The position numbers and the translations under genes were made by a program. DNA of 64,000 nt from Saccharum officinarum (Eukaryota; Streptophyta; Magnoliopsida; Poales; Poaceae). Of the stretch, positions 1 through 12,300 are shown piece after piece (the stretch's first letter is position 1; each line of letters opens with the position of its first letter). Under the pieces are notes generated by a model. That model did not search any database. It saw only the letters and a list, made by a program, of their open reading frames with translations, and had not been told where the DNA came from. Where the stretch lies: the NCBI GenBank assembly GCA_020631735.1, contig CM036201.1, positions 73,427,253 through 73,491,252 of the forward strand, written 5' to 3'.

Positions 1-289
1 CACAACTCACACTTACCAGAGCGTCGAGGCAATTGATCCATACATTACCACCCAAGTGGATGGCATCCATACAATTTCACGCCGTATGGACGACGAAACA
101 GAAACAAACAAGGCCCCCAAGTTAGTCTTTATAATAAGCCACCTAAGAGTCCTTATTTGGGCTAAGGGTTGTGATCACTGGCATACCTATAAAATAATTT
201 TTAGAGTTTAACCCTTTTCGCAACAAATACTTTTTGTTTTTAATTACCCGTAAGATGTGTTTAATGTTGAATTATGCTCCGGTACCAGC
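1..289 (-). mobile_element. Leader of a Tekay-like LTR retrotransposon (continues off the left edge)
   Basis: Reading on the minus strand, this is the sequence just after the 5' LTR that ends at 290. It starts with the primer-binding site and then non-coding leader. No gag reading frame has begun before the window edge. The assignment depends on the LTR boundary and the primer-binding site. Confidence 0.6.
276..287 (-). other. Primer-binding site, initiator tRNA-Met type
   Basis: The minus strand reads TGGTACCGGAGC two bases after the LTR end. It is close to TGGTATCAGAGC, the usual plant site complementary to the 3' end of initiator tRNA-Met. The young chromovirus at 54732 has TGGTACCAGAGC in the same place, which supports both calls. 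Confidence 0.7.
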
Positions 290-728
290 TGTAACAGAAA
301 CCGACCAAATTATAAAGCACAAGTACAAAAACAAGCACCGAAGCGCTCAAATTTTCGAACTTGAGCCCATATAATCCCGGTAGTCAATCGAAATCACGAA
401 GGATTTCAAACCAAACTGCTTACAACCAGGATCGCATCATTCAACATACAACATCATACGTTACATTTCACAAATAGTGCTGAAATAAGTTTACACAAAC
501 GGAGTAGCAATTATTACAAACCAAGTTTGAAAGTAGCGGAAGCATAACACACACTAGTTAATTAAATACTGCCAGTCTGGATGGTCGACAACCCGCAAAA
601 GCATGAGGAAAGTACATAAAGATGATCACGCCCAAGTGATCTAGTCATCATCACCCGCAGGGTGGAGACACGTCTTGCCAGAATCCCTGATAAAGCATGT
701 CATCTGCAACAGGAGGGAATAAACCCTG

Positions 729-746
729 AGTACTGGAATGTACTCA
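729..746. other. Conserved LTR hairpin GAGTAC-N6-GTACTC
   Basis: A perfect 6-bp stem with a 6-base loop lies near the 3' end of the minus-strand LTR. On that strand it is preceded by GGGTAAGTCT and followed by AGGGTTTATT and then TGTTGCAG. The same arrangement occurs at 54342-54358 and 63000-63016 in a different family. Function is unknown. Confidence 0.6.
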
Positions 747-1783
747 GCTAGACTTACCCGTCGAAAACCAGAAATAAAGTGACACCAAGGATTATGCAAG
801 GCTTACACAAGAGGCTAGCTGACATAACACTTTGCATAAAGGCATAAGTAATTGAAACTCTTATAACCTGTACTAGCAGTTATTTTTAGCATTTACCTGT
901 CATCTATCTTAGCACCTGTACTAAACATACACTTGATTATAATCAAACAACATGATTATTATATCCATAGCAGGTATATCATTATGGCAACATTGTATCA
1001 TTCCCTTAACCACCAGTTCATTTAATGAGGTCTACGTTGCCGCTGCTCAAGTCAAGTGCTCACTAACCGGGAGCGACGGCGATTCGAATCGAATTCCTAT
1101 CCAGCTGGAGGGGTATTTCTAACACTCACCGTGCAGACCCCTGCCAGGGTCGCACAGGCCACCGTTTCATATGATTCAGGAATCGCGGGTCCGAATAATG
1201 TCGCGACCCCAAGGGCGACACTCTGCCAGGTGATAGGGACTCTAACCCCCCCTTGGTCTCACGCCAATGTCCCCAAGCACATCCTTTCTCTCCTCCAAGA
1301 AGCAACCTACCATTCGATTCCCGGCCTGAACCACATTACTCGGCTTCGCGGTCGGAACGACTTATCCGGCCAACTAAGTGTTAGACTGCGTTCAACATGA
1401 CTCAAGGACGTACAGCGAATCGGTCCTTAAACGACTCAGACGGGCATGGCTCCACACCCAAGACGTGAAGTGTCTTGCGGCTGTACCATCGAACTCCCGC
1501 CCGGTCTCAACTTCATTTTAAAGCATGGTTCCATCACGATAGCCATAAGCCACTCGCGACCCAGCCCTATATCTCGCGGATGACCGGAAATCACCCGACT
1601 TCTACCGTACTAAGCAGGGCTAAGCATTGACACGTGCCTAAACCTAACATAGGATTAAGTACGATATCTGGACAAGGACAGGTATAATGCAACAAGTGTT
1701 TTCATATAACTCCTACCACTTAATGCGGTAAACAATTAAAAGTACTCAAGATTAATTTATAAAACGATGGGTTCAGCATGCAC

Positions 1784-1951
1784 CGGGGCTTGCCTTTCAG
1801 AAAGGTTGCGAGTCTGTGGTCCGGACACTCGGGTAGATCTTCTGACGGAGCTTCCCCGACGTTGGGTTCTTCTGCTAATTCCTCCGGTTGACTCAGCACC
1901 TCCTCCGGTATCGCTTGTTCGAACTCGAGGAGTGTCACCCCTCCGGTACAC
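1784..1951 (-). other. Candidate acidic mini-exon inside the LTR
   Basis: This stretch is open and acidic when read on the minus strand. It contains IPEEV and ends in GKPRC. It is preceded by CAATAG, a possible 3' splice site, and ends at CCCCG followed by GTGCAT. The young chromovirus LTRs carry a counterpart at 53240-53387 and 61896-62043 with IPEEV, the same GKPRC end and an identical run of bases around GGCAAGCCCCGGTGCAT. Whether it is spliced or translated is not known. Confidence 0.4.
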
Positions 1952-4900
1952 CTATTGCATGAGTGCATAATAAATCCCATGAATGCATAATGAAAGATGC
2001 AATATGCTCGGAATGAAATGCATTACAACAATTTAACGCTCTATTCAAATCACTTCAAAAGAGTAGGTGCAAATTTCCTCTCCGGTAAAGAAGTACTTAC
2101 CTAATCTACTTAACCTAAGATAAAGCTGCTCATCCTCAGTTAAGGCCCTAACACCTAACAATTACAAAGGTAACATGTCTTAGGATATCACACCATATCA
2201 ATCAGCAAAACACCACAGTGAGCATTCTGGGCAGCAGCTACTTGTTTTTATCACAACTGGAGATTTACAAGTCCAAAAGATATGATCTAAGGCAATCTGG
2301 AAAGCCTAAGAAATGTACTACAATTCATTTTCAGACCTCAACTCCAAACTCCTAAGTTTTCCATGCCAAACTTCACAAGTTCCAGAATCTGTCCTCTCCA
2401 AAACAGAGAGTAGCAGATTTTGAACTGCCACTTTAAACAACAGTAACTCTCAAACTACTCAGTCAAATGCTTCCAAATTTTAACACCAGCTAGTTCATCA
2501 AGTTTACTCCAACTTTGGTATTTACAAGTTGTCCAGCAACCAATTTTATCAAAGCCAAATTTTAGAATTACTACTTAACTGTCCAGAAAATCTAAAATTA
2601 CAAAGGTTAAATATTTATTGATGTGGCAAACATTCTCAAAAACCAAACTAATGCTACTACAAGTTCACAAATATCACAAGGACACCAGAAAGTAAGGTGT
2701 GCCCACCTAGAACATTTATTTAAACCCATTTCTCAATTTACTTAAGTAATTAAGTGGAATTTCAAACCTATGTGTAAACTGCTCCAAAATTCTACAAAAA
2801 TTACAGGGGACTCTCTGACCCAAAAAGAGACCACAGTAAAAATTTGAACAAGTTTTATTCACAGAAACTCCCTACACAAAATTTACAAGCTAATAAGGCT
2901 GATTTTTGCATAAATAGAAAACCCTATTGAAAAGTGTCAAACAACAGATTTCTTAATTTTCTTGGACACTCTAGGGTACCAAGACATTCTCCAAAAAGTT
3001 ATATGAACATTGCACATGTAGAAAAATTACAAAAATTCATTTTAGTATTTCCTAGAATAACAAGATAGCATTATAACTTGGAAATTACTTAATCACTGAT
3101 GCCCAAATTTTTACCAGAGCTAGGGCTAGCATAGAGTAACCTACCCACCAAATTTCATGATTTATGGAACACTACAGCTCAAGTTATAAATTTAACAAAT
3201 TTGCATGCATTCCAAAACACATTTAAAAGATCTATTAAATTCTTACAGACTTTAAACATCTCATGCCAGATCCATATTTTTCTAAAATACTACACATTAT
3301 GTAGATCCTAATAAAATTTATCTCATGATTTTTGGATCATTAAAACCCTAGATTTATATTTTTCCAACTTGTACAAAAATCAGTGACTAAATAATAAAAA
3401 CGAATTTCATTTCGGGTGAACTGGGCCGGCCCGGAAGACGCGGCCCACGACTCGCGCGCGCGCGGCCCGCTCAGCGCTCCCGCCCGCGCTTGGCAACTGA
3501 CAGGCGGGCCCCCGCAGTCAGGGACAGAGGGACAGGGGAGGCGGAGACCCGCGAGCTCCGACGAGCTCGAGCTCGCCGGAGAAGAGCTCGCTCGGCCAAG
3601 TGAGCACCACCTCGTGTTCTCCGTCACCCGGTGCGTCGATTGATGCTCGTGGAATGGATGGGGATGGGATGGAAGGGGCTTGTCACCGCGAGCGGCGGCC
3701 GGTGGTGTCCGGTGGCGGCGCGCCGTCGCCGGTGAAGATGCACGGTGCGGTCTAGGCTCGGTACGAGCTTCACCGAAGCTAGGCGGATCCATTTTGCTAG
3801 GAAGGGAGGACGGAGAGAGACCCGAAGCACCCCGACCACGGTGAGGTCCCATGGCGGGCTCCGGCGACCTCTCGGAGATGGGGAAGAAGGAAATGCGGCT
3901 CACCTCGAGTCAAATCACGGGCTTCGGTGGGTCAAGGAGATGGAGGGTGGTGAGGCGGAGGGAGTGGCGAGGTCTGGTGGACTGCGATGCGGTGGTGAGC
4001 GGGCACGAGCTCGCCGGAGAGGGGCGGCAATGGCGGCTCAGTTTTCTTTGTGTCGAAGCCGAATGAGGGAGGGAGAGGAACTGGGGCAGCTCTGGTGCGG
4101 CGTGGCGACCTTGTAGGTTCGGTGGACTGACCAGTGGGACCACGGCCGGCGCATGGCCGCCACCGAGCCCCCACGCGTCGCCGCGGCCCTGCCTCCGGTC
4201 GGCCACGACAGACAACGAAGTCGGGTTCGACTGAATGAAGACTGTCATTCGATGACTGACAGCGTGATTTCAACGAAGAATATCTCCTAAACCAGCTCGA
4301 GTTAGTCGAAGATGATTACACTAATTTTGTAGAGCTACATGAGGTCTACAAGTTTGTCAATTGGAGTTTGGGCTGGTTCGGCCTAGATTTGAAACTACAG
4401 AGCTCCAAAGTGGTGCTTGATGAAACTGAAACTTAGTTTCAGTCACTATGCCGACTGAAACCCTAACTTCAAGACATTATATCTCCTAAACTATTGAGGA
4501 CCAGGTGATGATGATATTGACAAAGTTGTAGAGCTATGTGTGGACAACAACTTTGTCAATTGGCTCAAAGACTGGTTTGGCCTAGTTGGTGAGTTACAAG
4601 TTGCTAAAGTGAGGTACAGTGAAACTGAAAAGTCCAATTTCCAGACTTAGAATTTTTCTAAGTGTTGATTCCCACTCAAGCTGACTTGTGGGCCATTTTT
4701 GAGCATGCTCTGGTCATTTTCATGAGATGGCCACATTAGAACTTTTGTTCCTCATGAAATTCTCTAAAACTTTGCTTAAGGGTGCTCTTCCATGCAAGGT
4801 CTCTAAATTAGACTTTTTAATTGGTCAAACTAGAGCCTTCTAGGGTCAAATGGTGGTCAAACTTTTCTTGGAGGGCAATTTTGTAATTTTGGTCAACATG

Positions 4901-5124
4901 AACCTTGTTCCAAATGTTACCCTAAGTATAACTAAGGTGTTGTAGATCATGATTGGCTACCTTACCTTTTTGTTACACCAACTATCAAATACTTCATGAA
5001 ATAAATCAAACAAACCCTATAAAATTACATGTGTTGCATCACATAAAATAACAACATGAATAATGCATGCTTATGCTTATGCTTATGCAATACAATTATG
5101 GAGCTAAACACTTGAGGTGTTACA

Positions 5125-7940
5125 GTACGTTCCACGGAATCCGACCACTTCGAAAGTGAGAGTTTCCTTTCGAAAGTTGGCCGGTGTGCCAAAGCAAACA
5201 GGCAGATCGACCCGCCCGAGGGGTTCCGCCCGTTTCCCTGGCACGACTCCGTGGAAGCCCCCGACGCTAGGCTGGAGGCGCGCTCTGTCGACCCCCAAGA
5301 GGTCGAGGGTCTGAGAGTAGATAATGTTGAGGCTGCTTCCGCCGTCCATGAGCACTTTGGTGAGGCGTGTGTTGGCGATGACAGGGTCAACGACGAGTGG
5401 ATAGACCCCCGGGTTGGGGACGTAGTCTGGGTGGTCATCACGATCGAAAGTGATGGCCACCGCAGACCAATCAAGGAAACGGGGTACCGCCGATTGTACG
5501 GAGAAGACCTCGCGCCGTTCTCGCTTGCGTTGGCGCGCAGAGAGGCAGGTCGAGGACCCTCCGTAGATCATGTAGCAGTCGCGGATCTCGGGAAATTCCC
5601 CGTCCTTGTCGTCACCCTTAGGGTCCTCCTCCTTGTCGTCCTTCTTGGCGCCGGCACCCCCGAAGTACCTGCGCAGCATGTGACAATCCTCGAGGTTATG
5701 GTTAGTGAGTCCATTGTGGTAGGGACACGGCTCTTTGAGCATTTTGTCGAAGACGCCCCCGCCGGGGGGGCCTCGAGGTTTCTTGTGCTCGGTAGCAGCG
5801 ACGAGCTCGTCGGCCGAGGCCTCGAGCTTGCCCTGCTGGCCTTTCTTCTTCTTGCGGTCGTTTCTCTTGGGGCCTCGGGTGGAACTCGCGGGGTCGTCGA
5901 CCTTCTGCTCCCCCCTCGCCGGCTTGCCGCCAAAGATTGCACCAACCGCCTCCTCGCCGGCGGCGAAGTTGGTGACGATGTCCATCAATCCGTTGGCAGT
6001 GAGCGGGGTGTTACGGCCCAACTCCCGGACCAACTCCTTACAGGTGGTACCGGAGAGGAAGGCCGTAATCACGTCGGAGTCGGTGATGTTGGGGAGCTCG
6101 GTGCGCTGCCGGGAGAAGCGCCGGATGTAGTCCCGGAGGGACTCATCTGGTTTCTGCTTACAGCCCCGGAGGTCCCACGAGTTGCCGGGGCGCATGTAGG
6201 TTCCCTTGAAATTTTCCTCGAACACCCTCACGAGATCGTCCCAGTCGTGGATCTGCCAAGGTGGGAGATCCTCGAGCCAGGCTCGGGCGGTGTCGGAGAG
6301 GAACAGGGGGAGTTGCCGAATGATGACTCGGTCGTCGGTGGCCCCACCCAACTGACACGCCAAGCGAAAATCGGCGAGCCAAAGTTCGGGTTTGGTCTCG
6401 CCGTTATACTTGGTGAGAGTCGTGGGGGGACGGAACCGAGCCGGGGGCACCGTCTCACGGATAGCCTTACTGAACACCCGAGGACCTGGGGTTCGGGTGA
6501 AGGGCTACGGTCTTCCGAGCTGTCGTAGCGTCCGCCCCTGTGGACGTGGTAGCCTCGAGCTACACCGTCACCGTGTTTGCGCGTGCGACGCTCGACGATG
6601 TTGCCACGGGTGTCTCGAGGCTCGCGGTCGTTGGCGATGGGCTCAGGGGCCGGTGCTACCCGGTTTCGCCGGGCAGGCTCGGGATGAACCGAGGCTTCTC
6701 TCTCCTGTCGGGAAGGCTCGAGGGTCCGCTCCGAGGCTGCTTCGCGCCGCCTCGAGGCAGAGCTCTCGGCCTGCTGCATGGCGGCAGTCTCAAGGAGTCC
6801 TCGGATTTCGTCTCGAGCCCGACGGGCGTCAGGGTTTGACGGCTCGGGCATGTTGCGCAGGAGCATGGCGGCGGCGACGACGTTTTGGCTGGCTCGAGCG
6901 AAAACCGGAGGGTCGACCGCCCGGTCCTCGTCGATGCGACGGTTGACGTCGCGAGCTCTCTCACGAGCTCTCCCGCCAAATACGTGTTCCGCGCGCTCAC
7001 GCTCGAGGGTTTGCTGGAGAAAATCCAGGTTTTCCCGTTCCTCGTCAAGCTGGTCCTGCAACTCGCGAATCTGTTCGAGCTGTGCTCCCTGATTCGCAAG
7101 GAACCGGGGCTCGCTTCGCTCGGCAGGAAGTTCGACATGAGGGGGCGTGTGCCTTCCTTCGACCGGCTCTTCGTCCTCTGATTCTGAGGTGCTTTCAACG
7201 TCGATGTTGAAGCACTCGCGAGTCGGATCATAGGTGTCGTCAGCCGAGTCGGAGTCAGGAGCGCCAAAGTAGTAATATGACGGGGGAATGTGTGGCCGTT
7301 GCCAACCGTCACCGCGGTGACGATATGAAGAAGCAGTCACACGAGGCTCTGTTTCCGGTGTCTCGGTAGAGTCCCGATAATCAGAAGCCGGGGTGGACGC
7401 AACGAGGTCCAGAGTGGAGCGTAGATGGTGTCCGGGGAGTTCCTCATAAGCGCTCATGCGAGTGCTCACGGAGGATGCATACACCCGGGCAACCGAGTCC
7501 AGCCCAAACGGGAATGGTGATGGGGACGTCGCTGCCCGTGGCGATATAGATGCTACGGACAGTGGTGTCTCACCGGACGGGAGAGCGGCGGGATTCTTCG
7601 TCGGCACGCCACCCTCAGCCAGGCTCGTCCTTCCCAAATCTTCCAAAAGGAGATCTAGGCTGGCGCCTGTCTGGGGGGTGCTGGACCGGGGGATCCCATC
7701 GCCCTCCGCCAGGTGGAGACGGTGGTTGTACCGGGCTCGCCGTCGCCGGGCGGCCCGCGCCCGCCTGGAGCGACGGTGCCGGTTGACTGCTCCCCCGGGC
7801 TGGGAGAGCTCGTAATCCTCGTCGGTTGGGTGCCTGGGTGGAAGTAGGACCATGTCGTAGCCAGAGCCGAGCGACATGAACTCCAAACTCCCAAACCAGA
7901 TCACCGTAGCCAACGGGATCGGGCGTTCGGGGTTAGCCAT
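5125..7940 (-). pseudogene. Tat-lineage Ty3/gypsy gag-protease, truncated and frameshifted
   Basis: The chosen start is the ATG at 7940. The N-terminal half is polar, with long charged stretches typical of Tat gag. The frame changes near 6478, after which the gag core continues with motifs such as FRLACQLGGATDD and YIRRFSRQRTELP, a C/H-rich knuckle-like segment (CPYHNGLTNHNLEDC) and a retropepsin active site of the form DGGSS at about 5330. Coding stops at 5125, where the reverse-oriented Tekay-like LTR begins within the protease region. Reverse transcriptase and integrase are therefore off the left edge or lost. Gag would build the cytoplasmic particle and protease would process it. One frame break and the LTR insertion make this copy non-functional. 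Confidence 0.8.
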
Positions 7941-8001
7941 CCAGGAAGAACGGCGACAAAGCGAGGTTTGCACGCAGCGCTCCCCTACCTGGCGCGCCAA
8001 C

Positions 8002-9232
8002 TGTCGGTGTTCGGACCGAGGGGGGTCCTAAACCAACGAGTAAATGCTGCGTGACTCTTTCCTGGATGGTGATGCAAGGAGAACACACGGGGGTTTATCC
8101 TGGTTCGGGCAAAAGAAGGCCCTACGTCCAGCGGGGGGGAGAGGTTTGTATTTCCTTGCACCGAGGTGCTCGTGTAGGGGTTACAAGCAGGCGAGAGAGG
8201 GTGTCGAGCCCAAGTCTCAAAGAGAAAAAAGGAGAAAGGCGGTTGCTTGAGATGTTGATCTCTTGCTTTTCGTTGTTCGGTCGGGTGGTTTTGTTCGTCT
8301 GTTCGTTGGTTGGTTCGTTTCTTCCGCCCCCTTCTGTCGAACCCTGGCCTACCCTTTTATAAGGCGAGAGGAGGCCAAGCCAAAGGGAGCCTTGAGGTGA
8401 TGCTTTGTCGATTTCTGTTGAGTTGACTGTAGCGACGTGCCTCCGGAATGGCCGGCCATCCCTGGGTACCCTGACGTTGTGGGAGACAAGATGGCGAAAT
8501 GACCCAGAGCGCCATGCCATACCGTCCTTCGAACTAAGCCGAGCGTCGAAGCTGGGTCGAGGCCGGGTCGAGGTTGGATGGATAAGGCCGAATCCCTGAT
8601 ATCGCGGGGAGCGGACCTTGTCTTATCCTCCCTCGAGGGTGATTGATGGTGAACAGTGTGCGGTAAGGTGGGTACAGTGACGGGTTTCACCTCCCATCAC
8701 GGGATGGGCGGTAAAACAGTGAGACTCGACGTGGGTATTGTTCCCACGTTGGTCCATGCCGCAGCCATGCCGGTAGGTGGTAGTAGGTACCCGCATTGAA
8801 TGCTATGGCTTTCGTCCTGGGGTAGGTAAAGAAAACGCGTCGAGGAGCCGGGGCGCGGTCGAGGCGCCCCGTCGAGCGGGCCTCGTACGAGTCGGAGCCG
8901 GGGCGCGGTCGAGGCGCCCCGTCGAGAGGGCCTCGTACGAGTCGGAGCCGGGGCGCGGTCGAGGCGCCCCGTCGAGAGGGCCTCGTACGAGTCGGAGCCA
9001 GGGCGCGGTCGAGGCGCCCCGTCGAGAGGGCCTCGTACGAGTCGGAGCCAGGGCGCGGTCGAGGCGTCCCGTCGTGCGGGCCTCGTACGAGTCGGAGCCG
9101 GGGCGCGGTCGAGGCGCCCCGTCGAGCGGACCGCGTGATACTCGGCCGAGGTGGGCTATCTTTCATTGCGGTTTCGGTTATGTTAGTGTTTTGGCGATAG
9201 CTGTGGGTACCCCCGTACTGTTGGTACCGACA
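8002..9232 (-). mobile_element. 5' LTR of the Tat-type element
   Basis: On the minus strand the LTR begins TGTCGG at 9232 and ends CCGACA at 8002, a matching inverted pair. The next internal bases are GTTGGCGCGCCAGGTAGGG, the leader usual for grass gypsy elements. Length is 1231 bp. The LTR contains a 50-bp minisatellite. It lies 134 bp from exon 10 of the auxin response factor gene, so the element landed in that gene's next intron. The second flank is outside the window, so a target duplication could not be checked. Confidence 0.75.
8841..9129. repeat. 50-bp minisatellite, nearly 6 copies, within the Tat LTR
   Basis: The block GTCGGAGCC recurs at 8891, 8941, 8991, 9041 and 9091, giving an exact 50-bp period. 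The unit is very rich in CpG and contains GGGGCGCGGTCGAGGCGCCC. Copies differ at only a few positions. The long frames on both strands here are products of the repeat. Confidence 0.95.
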
Positions 9233-9366
9233 AGTACACAGACAAGGAAATTAGTATTATCAATTTGAAAGAAAATGCAATTAAGAACTTCAATGATACA
9301 TGCACTAATACTATTCATTAATAGAATTGAATGCTGTTGGGCCAATAATTGTACTTCTGTATTTAC

Positions 9367-12300
9367 CTGTTATCCCAGGTTGTCTCGGACGTTTTGCAGT
9401 GAACAATGGCGAGGGATAAATGAAGAATGGAGCTATAACAGGTTCAACTTCCCAAAGGGAAACCCTGGTGCGTCTCTCACTTGGCGCTGCTTCATCCCAT
9501 GCAACCTACAAACACTTATCTTAAAAATCAAAGGGAGATGCAGCAAGGTTTGAGTATTTAGTTTGACTGATCAGGTCAAACCTGAATATTGCGCCATTGG
9601 GAGTTTTTCCACCTTACAGGATCCATATCACTTATACCAGTTATTGTTCCCATGTACCTGCAGGCAGTTGACAAAAGATCCTAGTTCAAAGAAAGAACTG
9701 TAAAAATCTAGGTAGAGAAAACCACATGCAGTTCATAACATGAAACACAAGTATTCTAGATGCACCAGAATGCTAAATTCTAGATTATCTAATTGTACTC
9801 AAGAGGATCCACTAATATTTTTTTCTAAAGTGATTTCGAAGTTGATAGGACAGCTACACAGTCCAAACATTAACTAGAGCTGGAAATTTATACCTTCTTG
9901 TTGCAGATTCTTCAGTTTCAAACATCATTCTAAACCGCATGCCAAGTGATAGTTGGTTGCTATAGACAGCCTTCTGGTACTTGGCAAAAGGAATAACAAA
10001 TTCTGAAGGACTAGCCCTGAAAGAGATAAAAGCAGTCTAATTCAAACTTTCAGTACATTACTTCTTTATATATTACAGAAGATGCTATTTACCTTGGATT
10101 ATAGAATACTGTGAATTGGCTGTTATTAGCTGCTGCATGGGCTGCAGCAGCAAGAATTCCAATATGCATACTGTCACTAGACAAAACAGATGATGAGAGG
10201 TTAACAGGCTGCCTATTTGCCCGCCTTATCCCCAAGAGGAGTTGCTGTCTTCCGTCCCTACAATCACAGGCACGAAGCTCAGCAGCTTTAGTTATACTCT
10301 CTGTAGACTAATTTGCTATACCAACTGCCAAAGAATACCATAACAGCAATCAGATAAACATTCACAGAAAGACAAGGTCTTCACTCTCCAAACTTTACCT
10401 AATAAACAGGACTGAGTCGCCAGCAAGGAGTCTCTTTCCACTGACAAATAGGCTCCAGCCAGTAGTCAGCAAATGCCTTTTAGGCTGGCCTGATAAAGGA
10501 AGAGAACTTTTAATAAAATATGAAACAATGTGTTTATGAAATAGCAAGATAGGTCTATTATGAGTACATGTTACTAATAAAATTATGAAATTAAAGAAGA
10601 TAAGTGATATTTGAATAAGGACTAGACAAACTTTTATTAGTTCCTTTCGTGCCCAGTAGGAAACTTGGTGCAGTATTTTTTTACAGACTTGCCTCGATAT
10701 ATATGACGGAATGTCCAAATTGCATCGTGCAAATCCCTGGCCTGCAGTTCCTGAGCAGGAGGCTGCATTGAGAAGTCCTGTACAGTGCAGACAGATCAGA
10801 ACAATTAAGAAAGCCAACAATTCAGCTTTTGACCATTATAGGATGTAAAGTATCCTTACAAGATGGGGAAAAATTCGCTCTGCAGCACGCCGTGGCACAG
10901 AGAAACCTCCATGAGTGCTTGTATCACTTGCAGTCAGTGTTTTACAAAAGAACTCTGTCTGTGGTCTGGTTTGTTTCAGTGCAAACTCTGATGCCAGCAA
11001 TGTCTCCTTGTCACAATCCGTCACCTAACAGTACCAATTCCAAATTCAAGGTGGTACAGGTACATCCTATAATACAGATGACATAATTGAAGATAGGGAA
11101 GTATGACCTACATTGCTAACTGGCTGGAGAGTCATTCGAGCGTAAACCTCATCTGTGTCAGGATCAGCCTGTCAAATTTTGTTGAGAGATACATTAATCA
11201 AAATCGTTCACATAAAAGAGAACTAGCACAACAGCAGTTATTTTTCATATACTGTATTGAAAGAAGCATTTCTTACAAGCATAGTGACACTACGGAGTAT
11301 GCATATAAGTTTAGATGGAAGATTTGGATAGCTCGGAATTTTGGCATCTGCATCCTTTCGCATAGATGCTGCTACCTGAAATTGGCATCAAGGAATGAGA
11401 ATTGTTCACCATGGAATTCCAGGCAACTATCACAATTATTAGCAAATAAACAAGCGAATTTTTAACTGCTTTATCTTTTAGCTTTTATGTAACTTTATTA
11501 TAATATAAAACTGGCACACAATCACAGGCATTTCATTATGAAATTCCATTTTAGTTGGGCAAACAAGCCAAAGACAGACCTAGATAACTAAGTTCAGGCC
11601 CTAATTCCCTAATTATTTTGTTCGCACTAGAACATGATCAAATAGACAGGACAAGGGAGGCTTAATGGCAAAAAAACGTTTACTGCTTGTCTAACCAGTA
11701 ACCACTCAAAAATGTATATTATGCTATGCATGGCAAACGAGAGATCAACATCACAGACAATAAATGTAGAACTATCATGTGAGTCAAGCATCAGCCTTGG
11801 CAAAGCAAATGATCAAGTATCAACGAGCAATTGTAGAACATCACGCAAGCGGCATAAAATACTTTGTGTTCTGTTACGTCGCCCCAAAAAAGCTAAAATT
11901 AGTTGGAATACAATAACATTACTAAACAACCACAAAACTAAGCATTAATTGTGAGCAGACAATTTTCTCGCGCTGCTGTACAAAAAGCCAACTGGGAAAA
12001 AAAATGTTTTTGTCAGGAGACAAATGGAAAGCAAGCATTTGGCGGCGAAGCTCAAGAACCAATTGCCGCCGAATGGCGAACCAACCATGGAATGACACGC
12101 GCGCGGCGCACATCTCCGGAGAACACGAGGAGGCGACAAGAAAGAGACAAGCCGAAGTACGCCACAGAAAATCGCAACAAGAGAACAAATTTCATAAATA
12201 GAAGGAGCAATCTCGTTCATCGGGAGCTTGGGGGGTTGGTAATACGGCAGCTTTGATCAAGAATCACCGCAAGGGAGGGAGGGAAGGGACCTGCTCGCTG

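Larger units (their letters stand above)
290..5124 (-). mobile_element. 5' LTR of a Tekay-like Ty3/gypsy element, 4.8 kb, minus strand
   Basis: On the minus strand it begins TGTAACACC at 5124 and ends TTACA at 290, followed at once by a primer-binding site, so it is a 5' LTR and not a solo LTR. Its start matches the TGTAACACC start of the young chromovirus LTR at 51217, and both carry the same hairpin block and acidic mini-exon near the 3' end; most of the remaining sequence differs. The stretch at about 3410-4250 is GC-rich, and 4260-4440 and 4480-4640 are imperfect copies of each other. The long frames in the GC-rich part overlap on both strands and look fortuitous. The LTR interrupts the Tat protease coding region at 5125. 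Confidence 0.75.

Noticed and set aside
3340..4273. Overlapping frames in the GC-rich part of the left LTR
   Set aside because: Present on both strands in several frames, without shared motifs with the other Tekay LTR. Considered fortuitous.
5251..6528. 425-residue plus-strand frame
   Set aside because: It is the antisense of the Tat gag, which has recognisable motifs on the minus strand.
8687..9268. Frames across the 50-bp minisatellite, and a CRISPR-like look
   Set aside because: The repeat is contiguous without unique spacers and sits in a plant LTR; the frames are products of the repeat.
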